Shown: positions 34,804-42,757 of the stretch, one piece after another
How positions within the stretch are numbered: position 1 is the stretch's first letter
How the letters are laid out: every line of letters starts with the position of its first letter
Source: a bacterium
GTDB taxonomy: Bacteria; Bdellovibrionota; UBA2428
Length of the DNA: 56,768 nucleotides
NCBI GenBank assembly: GCA_009991595.1
Contig: JAACVK010000040.1
Coordinates: 1-56,768, forward strand
Direction of reading: 5' to 3'
Position numbers and translations under genes: made by a program
Notes under the pieces: generated by a model
Told to the model about the DNA's origin: nothing
What the model saw: the letters and a program-made list of their open reading frames with translations, nothing else
Database searches by the model: none

Positions 34804-34942
34804 GAAATAACTTGGCCCAGCCCCTCTCAAAAACTGTTCTATTTTTTCTAACTCTATTTAGCAAAAACACTTAACGCACACGCTGGCGCTATGCATTAAT
34901 CCAGCTGCCCAAAACTTCATTAGATTGCTAATGTGAAAAGCA

Positions 34943-36304
34943 ATGGGATTTCTTGGAATCACACTCTCTTTACTTCTTTTAATGTATCTTGCCTACCGGG
35001 GCTTCAGCGTGATTGTTATCGCCCCCCTCCTTGCACTGTTGGCAACCTTCCTTCAAGGCGAGCAAGGCTTGATGGGCACCTACACTCAAATTTTCATGAC
35101 CAGTCTCGGGTCATTTGCTGTGAAATACTTTCCCATCTTCCTGCTGGGCGCCATTTTTGGAAAACTCTTAGAGGTCAGCGGCTCAGCCTCCTCCATCGCC
35201 CGAACACTCATCGCGGGTTTCGGTAAGCGCTTCACCATTCCGGCCATTGTTCTTTCTTGTGGCCTACTTACCTATGGAGGGGTTTCAGCCTTTGTTGTGG
35301 CTTTCAGTGTTTTTCCATTAGCAGCTGCAGCCTTTTCCCAAGCCGGACTCCCTAGACAACTCATACCAGGCTGCATTGCTCTTGGAGCCTTTACCTTTTC
35401 GATGACCTGTCTGCCGGGAACCATTCAAATTCACAACCTTATTCCCATGACCTACTTTGGAACAGATGCCTACGCCGCTCCACTTCTGGGCATTTTAGCT
35501 GGCTCAGGAATGCTAGGCGCAGGACTTTGGTGGTTACAACGACGAAGCCTAATCGTTGAGAACATTGCCCCGGCCGACACAGCTTCCCTGCTTGAAGGCA
35601 ACAAGAACGAACCCCACTGCGCCCTGGCTCTTGCACCCATCGTGCTTGTTATTGTTTTAAACCTAGTGCTAGCAAAGAACATTATCCCAAAATGGGATCT
35701 AAGCTATTTGAGTGACTCCAAGTTTAGCCCCTCCGACACAAACAGTTTGGGCGGAATGTGGGCCATGATTTTAGCCCTCTTCTTTACGAATGTTTTTACA
35801 ATCGCCATTCACTGGAGGCGAATCCGCAATGTCTCAAACACTCTGGCCGAAGGAGCCATGAGCTCGCTGCTTCCCACACTAAACACAGCCTCCGAAGTTG
35901 GTTACGGGGCGACTATTAAATCCCTGGCTGCTTTTGCAATCATAAAAACTTGGATGACCAACATTTCCCCAAACCCACTCATCACCGAAGTGGCCTCTAT
36001 CAACGTGCTCGCTGGGATTACTGGTTCAGCAGCAGGAGGATTAAGCATTGCCTTGGCAGCTCTAGGAGAAACCTTCTCCAAAATGGGTGCAGAAGCCTCC
36101 ATCTCTCCAGAAATTATGCATCGCTTAGCCTCCATGGCTTCCGGTGGACTGGATACGCTTCCACACAATGGAGCCGTTATCACGCTACTGACTGTTTGCG
36201 GTCTTTCGCACAAGCAATCCTATAAAGACATTGCTGTTGTTTCTTTGGTTATTCCGTTTTTAATAACGGCCTTGTCGGTGCTTGTAGTTTCATTACTCCT
36301 ATAA
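34943..36304 (+). CDS. GntP-family permease
   Basis: A 453-residue transporter with about 12 helices. The signature region is LTYGGVSAFVVAFSVFPLAAAAF with preceding VKYFPIFLLGAIFGKLLEVSGSASSIA, and the C-terminal half repeats the pattern (HRLASMASGGLDTLPHNGAVITLL). GntP-family permeases import gluconate-type acids or 3-hydroxybutyrate; the closest-looking subgroup includes 3-hydroxybutyrate permeases, but the substrate cannot be fixed. Its 3' end overlaps the convergent CysZ-like gene by 56 nt. Confidence 0.82.
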   Translation: MGFLGITLSLLLLMYLAYRGFSVIVIAPLLALLATFLQGEQGLMGTYTQIFMTSLGSFAVKYFPIFLLGAIFGKLLEVSGSASSIARTLIAGFGKRFTIPAIVLSCGLLTYGGVSAFVVAFSVFPLAAAAFSQAGLPRQLIPGCIALGAFTFSMTCLPGTIQIHNLIPMTYFGTDAYAAPLLGILAGSGMLGAGLWWLQRRSLIVENIAPADTASLLEGNKNEPHCALALAPIVLVIVLNLVLAKNIIPKWDLSYLSDSKFSPSDTNSLGGMWAMILALFFTNVFTIAIHWRRIRNVSNTLAEGAMSSLLPTLNTASEVGYGATIKSLAAFAIIKTWMTNISPNPLITEVASINVLAGITGSAAGGLSIALAALGETFSKMGAEASISPEIMHRLASMASGGLDTLPHNGAVITLLTVCGLSHKQSYKDIAVVSLVIPFLITALSVLVVSLLL

Positions 36305-36953
36305 GGGCACTCAACAAAAGAACAGGCCACATCACCCAACCAACCAAGGGCACTAAGGTCAAAAGAACGGGACAAAATCCCAATCCTATATAAAACGAAA
36401 AAGTAGGCATTTTCTCGTCGACAGCTGTCGTCCTTTGGCATTGGTGCAAAATTCTCCTAGCTGCACAAACGGCCTCTCGCCCAAAGGCAATGGCCATAAT
36501 CAACACACCAATGGGCATCAATGGAACAAAGAAAATGAACGGCAAACTAATAAAGGCCGCGAGCAAACTCCAAGTCGCTCCGAAGATCTCACTTCTCATG
36601 TCTGACAGCTTTGCCTTGGACAGAACAAGCCCTGGCTCTTTCAAAAGAGCACTCATCAAACGATGTTCATTTCCCCAAAGACCGAAAACTGCGCTCATCA
36701 CGGTGATGCAAAGAGTTCCTGAGAAATATAAAATAAACAGGACCCACAAAACAGCCCCTAGATCGGCAACCCAATGAGCCCCCAACCAGGAAATGACAGT
36801 CGCCCCTGAAAGAGCCAAAATGGCCATAACAATCAAAGCCACTATAAAAGCCACAATTGAAGTCTTCTTGAACCACTGAAACACTTCTTGGTTTCTGAAA
36901 ATCAAAGAAAGCGCTTTAAAAAAACTTTTAATCCCGTCGAAAAAACTTCCCAT
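36249..36953 (-). CDS. CysZ/EI24-like membrane protein
   Basis: A 234-residue protein with four to six hydrophobic segments. The start MGSFFDGIKSFFKALSLIF is typical of EI24-domain/CysZ proteins (CysZ is a sulfate permease in enterobacteria). A longer frame adds 16 residues. It is divergent from cysQ, with a gap of about 120 nt, so a link to sulfate uptake would fit the cysQ-cysC pair next door, though the sequence itself does not prove sulfate transport. Confidence 0.7.
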   Translation of the reverse strand: MGSFFDGIKSFFKALSLIFRNQEVFQWFKKTSIVAFIVALIVMAILALSGATVISWLGAHWVADLGAVLWVLFILYFSGTLCITVMSAVFGLWGNEHRLMSALLKEPGLVLSKAKLSDMRSEIFGATWSLLAAFISLPFIFFVPLMPIGVLIMAIAFGREAVCAARRILHQCQRTTAVDEKMPTFSFYIGLGFCPVLLTLVPLVGWVMWPVLLLSALIGVMKLQAPTRPLLKTE

Positions 36954-37072
36954 GAAAAATGCTTTTAGCTGATAAAGCCAGCTGGGTCTAAGAAACACCA
37001 ATAATACGCCGCAACAAGGACCGCTTCCTTTCCTTTAAAACTTCCTCGAGTTAGGATCTTTTCGTAAGCAAC

Positions 37073-37858
37073 ATGAATCACCCAAAAGCCATCAGAACCC
37101 TTTTAGACATTTCTCTTCTCGCCGGCGAAGCTATTTTAAACATCTACAACTCACCGGATGCACTTGCGAACCAATCAAAAGAAGATGGCTCACCTCTGAC
37201 TCTTGCCGATCTAGCCTCCAACAAAGTGATCATCGAACACTTGAAAAAAAATTGGCCAGAAATTCCCATTATCTCCGAAGAAGGCAAGAGCTTAAGTTAC
37301 GAGAAAAGAAAGTCTTGGAATCAGTTTTGGCTTGTCGACCCTTTAGATGGAACAAAAGAGTTCATTAAAAGAAATGGTGAATTCACAACCAACATTGCGT
37401 TGATTGAAAACGGCTTGCCTGTTCTAGGGGTGGTTCACGCCCCTGCACTGAAGCTAACTTATTATGGAAGCAGTCAACTTGGCAGCTTTAAGATGAAAGG
37501 CTCTGAGGCCATTCAAATATTTTCGCAAGAGAAAGACCCCATGACTGGCCTAAAAATAGTTGAAAGCCGATCACACTCAGTAGAGCTTCCCGAATCACTG
37601 CTCAGCAAAATTAAAATTACCGAGCGAGTTCCTTCGGGAAGCAGCATTAAACTTTGCCTTGTTGCCGATGGAAGTGCCGACATTTACCCGAGACTAGCCC
37701 CCACCATGGAATGGGATGTGGCCGCCGGAGATGCCGTCTATCGATTTTCGGGAAAAAACTCTCCAAGAAAAAGCAACCTCACCTACAACAAAGAAACATT
37801 AAAAAATGATAGTTTTATTTTAGGATTAAAAGAGGGAGTCTGGAATGCAGATCATTAA
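37073..37858 (+). CDS. cysQ: 3'(2'),5'-bisphosphate nucleotidase
   Basis: A 261-residue Mg2+-dependent phosphatase of the inositol-monophosphatase superfamily that removes the 3' phosphate of PAP (and PAPS). Metal-binding motifs are visible: Glu69-Glu70 (SEEGKS), DPLDGTKEF (89-97) and WDVAAGDAVYRFSG near residue 220. The last 14 nt overlap the start of the CysC fusion gene, which is consistent with one sulfur-activation unit. No cysD, cysN or sulfotransferase lies in the window. Confidence 0.9.
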   Translation: MNHPKAIRTLLDISLLAGEAILNIYNSPDALANQSKEDGSPLTLADLASNKVIIEHLKKNWPEIPIISEEGKSLSYEKRKSWNQFWLVDPLDGTKEFIKRNGEFTTNIALIENGLPVLGVVHAPALKLTYYGSSQLGSFKMKGSEAIQIFSQEKDPMTGLKIVESRSHSVELPESLLSKIKITERVPSGSSIKLCLVADGSADIYPRLAPTMEWDVAAGDAVYRFSGKNSPRKSNLTYNKETLKNDSFILGLKEGVWNADH

Positions 37859-38573
37859 GAATTCGAGAACCATCGCGAAAACTATTTCTTGGAGAGTCAC
37901 TGCGACGATAACCACGGCTGTTCTAGTTTACCTTTTCACTGGCAAACTAGATATGGCTTTAAAAATTGGATTCCTCGAAGTCTTTTTAAAGATGGCCTTC
38001 TATTATATTCACGAGCGAGCCTGGAACTCGATTTCCTATGGGAAAGTTGAGATCAAGCCCGTCGTCTTATGGTTCACAGGTTTGTCCGGATCGGGCAAAT
38101 CCACCATTGCAAGAGAAGTCGAAAAAGAACTGGCAAAAATGAAATTTAAAGTCGAGCGATTAGATGGGGATCGAATCAGGTCTGTCTTCCCTAAAACCGG
38201 CTTTAGTCGCGAAGATCGAGAGCGCCATGTTCACCGAGTTGGCTTTCTTGCCAGCATGCTCGAAAAAAATGGAATTTTTGTGGTGGCTTCCTTGGTTTCT
38301 CCCTACAAAGACTCTAGGAATTTCGTAAGAGACCTTTGTGAAAACTATTGCGAAGTTTTTGTCTCAACACCACTAGAGGTGTGCGAGCAGCGAGACGTAA
38401 AGGGCCTCTATGCAAAAGCTAGAAAAGGCGAAATCAAAAACTTCACGGGCATCGACGACCCTTACGAAGCACCCGAGAATGCCGAAATTGTTATCGACAC
38501 TTCGAAGGTATCCGTGGAGGACGGCGTAAAACAGGTTGTCACCTACGTTAAGAACAACATCAAGCGCAGCTAA
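37845..38573 (+). CDS. cysC: DUF2061-adenylylsulfate kinase fusion
   Basis: A 242-residue protein joining two domains. Residues 5-63 are a DUF2061 unit (RTIAKTISWRVTATITTAVL...FLEVFLKMAFYYIHERAWN), a small predicted membrane domain. Residues 70-242 are an APS kinase with Walker A GLSGSGKST (79-87), LDGDRIRSVF, FSREDRERHVHRVG and SLVSPYKDSR, which makes PAPS from APS. The kinase may thus be tethered to the membrane. It overlaps cysQ by 14 nt with a GGGAG site. Confidence 0.9.
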   Translation: MQIIKNSRTIAKTISWRVTATITTAVLVYLFTGKLDMALKIGFLEVFLKMAFYYIHERAWNSISYGKVEIKPVVLWFTGLSGSGKSTIAREVEKELAKMKFKVERLDGDRIRSVFPKTGFSREDRERHVHRVGFLASMLEKNGIFVVASLVSPYKDSRNFVRDLCENYCEVFVSTPLEVCEQRDVKGLYAKARKGEIKNFTGIDDPYEAPENAEIVIDTSKVSVEDGVKQVVTYVKNNIKRS

Positions 38574-38603
38574 TGGCCTAACCGAGCGAAAGCACTTCGC
38601 ACT

Positions 38604-38644
38604 AAGACTAGAATTTTATTGGATTTATATTAGACTCTAGTCTT
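38604..38644. promoter_or_regulatory. Inverted repeat adjoining a ribosome-binding site
   Basis: Perfect 9-bp arms AAGACTAGA (38604-38612) and TCTAGTCTT (38636-38644) with an A/T-rich 23-nt loop. The right arm touches the GGGAGG ribosome-binding site of the next gene. It could be a terminator of the cysQC unit or an operator/RNA hairpin controlling the next gene. Confidence 0.5.
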
Positions 38645-38658
38645 GGGAGGTTGCAGAA

Positions 38659-40248
38659 TTGAAAGACATAGAAAAGCAAAATGATGCATTGCACGACGAC
38701 GCGCTAAACGTTTTTCACATTCGCACCACCCGACACGATCAAGACCGCCTGGAGATCAACATTGGCTTTGATGGCCTGATTAACGAGAACAAAGGTCACT
38801 TTAATTTTGATATAGACTTTCTGCTCTTCGTTCCCAAAAGCCTAGGCCTCAATGAAATAGACCCGATCGACATCTTGAGAAATGAATTTCAAAGCTATTT
38901 CCGCCTACACAGTTTTACAGGACTTTACTCAAAAGAATACACAGCCAGCATTCTATTCAAACGCCTTCATGATTTAGATTTAAATCTAAACGAAGAAGCA
39001 GTTAAAACTTTCGCCATTGAATTTGATGCTTATCTGAAGGGGCAAAAACGAAAGCTTCACAAGATAACTAAAAAGATAGAAAGACCTGGGTCTGAAGCCA
39101 AATTCTATATTGACAGCCTTTCCGATATGCAAACGGTCCTCGCCCAATTTCGTCTACTTCTTGATAAAAACCGGGTCTATGAATCGACCAGTTCAGAAAT
39201 AAACTCAGACCTTAAGCGAGAATTATTTTTACTCAACGAATACATTTCACATTTATACGTTCAGGTTCTATTGAGGCTAAAAAACCTAATTCAGTTTTCA
39301 GACAATGAAAAAGAATTAAGCAAGACCATTAGCGACATGGTTAAAGCCGAGGCTGAAGTGCGCGAACGCTATGATTTGTTCATCAATAAAGTTGAAGAAA
39401 ACTTTACAGAAAGCGCCAAACAAGACTTTTACCTACGCAGAATTAGCTTGCTAAAGAAATACTTTAGCAAGCCGCTTTTTGTGAAGTATCAAGAAAAGCA
39501 TTTAGAGAGCCGAATGCTTCTACCTGTTTATGGAATCTCAGCTGCCTTCGCGGCATCCTTTGCCATCATGGTTCAGCTCTACACAGTGCAATCGCCTCTT
39601 GAAAGCGTTGGGATCAACACGGTTGCCTTTATATCCATTGGCGTTATCGCTTATGTGATTAAAGACATCATGAAGGATACGTTTCGAAGGTTCTTTTTTA
39701 GGAACAGCCGAAAGTTTTTCCCAGACATCGAAAACAAACTATTCATCAAAGTGGATGACATAAAAAAGCAGCTCGGATTTAGTAAAGATTTTGTGAAGTC
39801 CTATGGATCTAAAGAGCTCAACCCTAAAATAGCGGCAGAACGCTACAAGGGAGAAATTGGCGCCATTGAAAAAATTTTGGGCGAAGATGTTCTTCACTAC
39901 AAAAAACGTGTTTCCCTCAACCTCAACTACCTTAGCGGTCAAGAGCAGTTCCCATGGGGCTTTCGAGAGATTATAAGATACCGCTTCGATCGCCTGAGAG
40001 TTTCGATGGAAGATGCCTATAAACGCCTGCCACTAGTTGGCAAGGATGGAAATATTGTCCTCCGAGAGGGGCGCCGCATCTACAAAGTGCACCTTGTTGT
40101 TCAGGTAAAATCCACCGGAAGAGACACCGACAACATCAAAGATCGAGTCAAAGCCTATGAGATAAATCTAGACAAAAATGGTCTGGTTTCCTGTGAGGGA
40201 ATCTCCTGGAATGTTGAATTCGGTCACCCCGGTAAACAAGAGGAATAA
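38659..40248 (+). CDS. Large membrane protein of unknown function
   Basis: A 529-residue protein that I do not recognise. The start is TTG at 38659, 8 nt after a good GGGAGG site. Residues 1-285 are soluble and largely helical with charged coiled-coil stretches (about 130-290), two membrane helices follow (about 287-307 and 317-336), and the C-terminal 190 residues are soluble and basic-rich, with a strand-rich segment near the end (GRRIYKVHLVVQVKSTGR). The topology would place both long soluble parts on the same side, most likely the cytoplasm. It is a possible signalling or envelope-sensing protein, but no known domain supports this. Confidence 0.7.
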   Translation: MKDIEKQNDALHDDALNVFHIRTTRHDQDRLEINIGFDGLINENKGHFNFDIDFLLFVPKSLGLNEIDPIDILRNEFQSYFRLHSFTGLYSKEYTASILFKRLHDLDLNLNEEAVKTFAIEFDAYLKGQKRKLHKITKKIERPGSEAKFYIDSLSDMQTVLAQFRLLLDKNRVYESTSSEINSDLKRELFLLNEYISHLYVQVLLRLKNLIQFSDNEKELSKTISDMVKAEAEVRERYDLFINKVEENFTESAKQDFYLRRISLLKKYFSKPLFVKYQEKHLESRMLLPVYGISAAFAASFAIMVQLYTVQSPLESVGINTVAFISIGVIAYVIKDIMKDTFRRFFFRNSRKFFPDIENKLFIKVDDIKKQLGFSKDFVKSYGSKELNPKIAAERYKGEIGAIEKILGEDVLHYKKRVSLNLNYLSGQEQFPWGFREIIRYRFDRLRVSMEDAYKRLPLVGKDGNIVLREGRRIYKVHLVVQVKSTGRDTDNIKDRVKAYEINLDKNGLVSCEGISWNVEFGHPGKQEE

Positions 40249-40306
40249 AGCTCCCTTTTGCGTGTATTTTCGCAGCTTAAATGTGTATAAAGACCTTTAA
40301 AGTAAA

Positions 40307-41014
40307 ATGACTCCTATAGAATTAAGCATTTTTTTTCCAGCGTATAATGAAGCCAAAAATCTTCCCGAGCTCATTGAAAGAACCGATCTCTTTATTCAGC
40401 AATACGCTAAAAACACAGAGGTTATTGTCGTCAACGATGGTAGCTCGGACAACTCAAAAGAAGTTCTTAAGCAACTAGAAGCCAAGTATGGATTTCTAAA
40501 GTCCGTTCACCATCCTCAAAACCAAGGATACGGAGCTGCACTTAGAAGTGGTTTCTCAAACTCCCAGGGCAAACTTGTATTTTTTATGGATTCTGACAAC
40601 CAGTTCCACTTTGACGAGCTCAAAGAGTTTATCAAGGTTTTAGAAGACGAAAAAATGGATGGTGTCATTGGAATCAGAACGGACCGAAAAGACAACTTTC
40701 TCAGAAAGACCAACACTTTTCTATGGTGCTCACTTGTAAGGCTCCTTCTTGGAATTCGATTTAAGGATATTGATTGCGCTTACAAGTTGTTTAAAAAAGA
40801 ACTTATCAAAGACATCAAGCTTGAAACAACGGGAGCCATGATAAGCACAGAACTTTTGTTTCAAGTTCAGAAGCGAACTGAAAAGATTGTCGAACGTCAC
40901 GTCAACCACTACCCCAGAACACAAGGCTCGCCCACGGGAGCCAACCCACTGGTTATTTTGAGAGCCTTTAAGGAACTGTTTAGTTTTTATTTTCAGAATG
41001 TCTTCAAAAGTTAA
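40307..41014 (+). CDS. GT2-family glycosyltransferase (DPM1-like)
   Basis: A 235-residue cytosolic GT-A enzyme resembling polyprenyl-phosphate mannose/glucose synthases. Visible motifs: LSIFFPAYNEAKNLPELI, VIVVNDGSSDNS, NQGYGAALRSGF, the DxD-like MDSDNQF (95-101) and DCAYKLFKKELI. It overlaps the following GT87 gene by 17 nt; the pair looks like a donor-lipid synthase coupled to the membrane transferase that uses it. Confidence 0.88.
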   Translation: MTPIELSIFFPAYNEAKNLPELIERTDLFIQQYAKNTEVIVVNDGSSDNSKEVLKQLEAKYGFLKSVHHPQNQGYGAALRSGFSNSQGKLVFFMDSDNQFHFDELKEFIKVLEDEKMDGVIGIRTDRKDNFLRKTNTFLWCSLVRLLLGIRFKDIDCAYKLFKKELIKDIKLETTGAMISTELLFQVQKRTEKIVERHVNHYPRTQGSPTGANPLVILRAFKELFSFYFQNVFKS

Positions 41015-42143
41015 AAACATCTTATTCGTAGCGCTTTGGATTACTGTTCTGAGCTTTTTTGTCAAATCCAACTGGAAGCCCCTTTTTCAATGGGAGGGTC
41101 GAACCGACTTAGAGATCGTGACAAACGCAGCAAAAAACTTGCAAGAGGGCAAACCGGTCTATGTCGCAGACGATCTTTGGCAGCACACCAAACCGCCCCT
41201 GGCCACCATGTTGTTTATTCCACTGAGCCTAATTGACAAAGAAATCCTTTGGCCTCTCTGGGATTTGATGAACATGGCTCTGTTGATCTTTATGGCCTTG
41301 GCTCTTGCCCGAATGGCACAGAAAACTTTTCCCAAGGCTCCGGCACTCTTAGTTTCGGCCATAGGAATTTTTGCCGTAACCAACTTTTATTTATACGAGT
41401 TTAGGTATGGTCAATACAACATGCTCACTCTAGCGATGATTTTGGGGGCCGGACTGATTCAAAACCGATGGAGCTCTGGTTTTCTCTTAGTAGCAGCTGG
41501 TTTCATTAAACCTACTAACATCTTGTTCTTACCCTGGGTCTTAAAAGAAAGAAAAAGGCCAATAAGTTTTATGCTTAGTGCAGGCCTTTGCACAGGGGCA
41601 CTGCTTTTAATATACGGAATGTGCTTTGGTTTTTCTGCCGTTGTCGCAGATCACCTCACTTGGCTTAAATTCATAGGCGAAAGCACCGAAAAATACTTAT
41701 ACCGCGAAGTAAACTACGGCATCCCTTCTGCAATTTCTCACTACACGAATTCAAAAGCATTACACAAAGCTCTGTTGTTAGTGGGCCTCTTGGCTGGCTT
41801 TTTCTTTGCTAAACGAAAGCTCCCTTCTTTGCTTCAACTTTCCTATGCCGCCATTTTATCGCTGGCACTTTCGCCGATGACCTGGTGGGCGAACTTTTGT
41901 ATTTTACTACCGGTTTCCATTTGGATAATCGCTTCTGTAATCGAACAAGTGCGAAGCGACAAAAGACTCAACCTAAACTCAGTTGTAGACTTATTGATTG
42001 TTTACTCGGGAACTCAGCTAATTTTCCCCAGTTATTTGCCAGATTTTATAATGCTCAACACACCACGAGTGGCCAATCCAATTTGGGTCTACTTGTTTTA
42101 TATGGCTAAAGAACTTTATCGCCAACGCAAAACGCCACACTGA
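40998..42143 (+). CDS. GT87-like membrane glycosyltransferase
   Basis: A 381-residue polytopic protein with about nine to ten helices. The first periplasmic loop contains GRTDLEIVTNAAKNLQEGKPVY and HTKPPLATMLFIP, as in GT87/DUF2029 enzymes, and FRYGQYNMLTLAMI and AGFIKPTNILFLPW match the family core (GQxN... KPxxxL). It likely uses polyprenyl-phosphate sugar made by the preceding GT2 gene (inference). Its last 38 nt overlap the convergent phosphopantetheinyl transferase gene. Confidence 0.82.
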   Translation: MSSKVKNILFVALWITVLSFFVKSNWKPLFQWEGRTDLEIVTNAAKNLQEGKPVYVADDLWQHTKPPLATMLFIPLSLIDKEILWPLWDLMNMALLIFMALALARMAQKTFPKAPALLVSAIGIFAVTNFYLYEFRYGQYNMLTLAMILGAGLIQNRWSSGFLLVAAGFIKPTNILFLPWVLKERKRPISFMLSAGLCTGALLLIYGMCFGFSAVVADHLTWLKFIGESTEKYLYREVNYGIPSAISHYTNSKALHKALLLVGLLAGFFFAKRKLPSLLQLSYAAILSLALSPMTWWANFCILLPVSIWIIASVIEQVRSDKRLNLNSVVDLLIVYSGTQLIFPSYLPDFIMLNTPRVANPIWVYLFYMAKELYRQRKTPH

Positions 42144-42756
42144 TTGTAACCTTCGAAAAAATCCAAGACTTCACCCGGTAGCTAAGGCCTCCTGCTAGAA
42201 AGCTAGCGTTGTTCTCTAAGGAGCCTAGATCATTTAGTTCGAAGGCACTCAAGAGCACGTTATCATTTTGAGGAGTAGCCTTAAAAACGGCCTCCTTTTG
42301 AGTCCAAATCAGAAGCGCTTTTTGCTGCTTATCTTCTTCTTGAAATCCTTCAAAGGACTTTAACTCATTAGAGGTTAAAAACAGACGCAACGATTTTAGA
42401 GGAATCTCACGATGAGACTGCACATCTAGACCAACTCCAAGCTGTGCCCCAGCGGGACAAGCCACGGCCACGGCCAAAGCATCTGTATGACTCAAAGAAA
42501 TTATCGGCGAGGGAAATTTAGTTAAAGCAATCTCATTGAAATTCAATTTACTTATTGAAGAAAGGTTATACAAAGCAGCGCGCCCCAACAGCCAAGAATG
42601 CCTTCGAGGGGCTGCCTTAAAGTCATTCAAGATCGCCTGAGCCGAGGCATCCAAGTGATCTTTAGAAATTTCTTCGAGCGAATAAGCGGCGAACGCTGCG
42701 GACTCAAAATTCTGCAATTGCTCTAAAAACAGACTCCATTCAGCAGGTAGAATCAA
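42106..42756 (-). CDS. 4'-phosphopantetheinyl transferase (Sfp-like)
   Basis: A 216-residue PPTase that moves phosphopantetheine from CoA to carrier proteins. The core motifs are VGLDVQSHRE (about 107-116, GxDxE-type Mg2+ site) and WTQKEAVFKATP (about 150-161). SLSHTDALAVAVA is the conserved upstream strand. There is no polyketide or peptide synthetase in the window, so the carrier protein is elsewhere. It starts 1 nt after the stop of the upstream secreted hydrolase gene, implying co-transcription. Confidence 0.88.
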   Translation of the reverse strand: MILPAEWSLFLEQLQNFESAAFAAYSLEEISKDHLDASAQAILNDFKAAPRRHSWLLGRAALYNLSSISKLNFNEIALTKFPSPIISLSHTDALAVAVACPAGAQLGVGLDVQSHREIPLKSLRLFLTSNELKSFEGFQEEDKQQKALLIWTQKEAVFKATPQNDNVLLSAFELNDLGSLENNASFLAGGLSYRVKSWIFSKVTISVAFCVGDKVL

Positions 42757-42757
42757 T

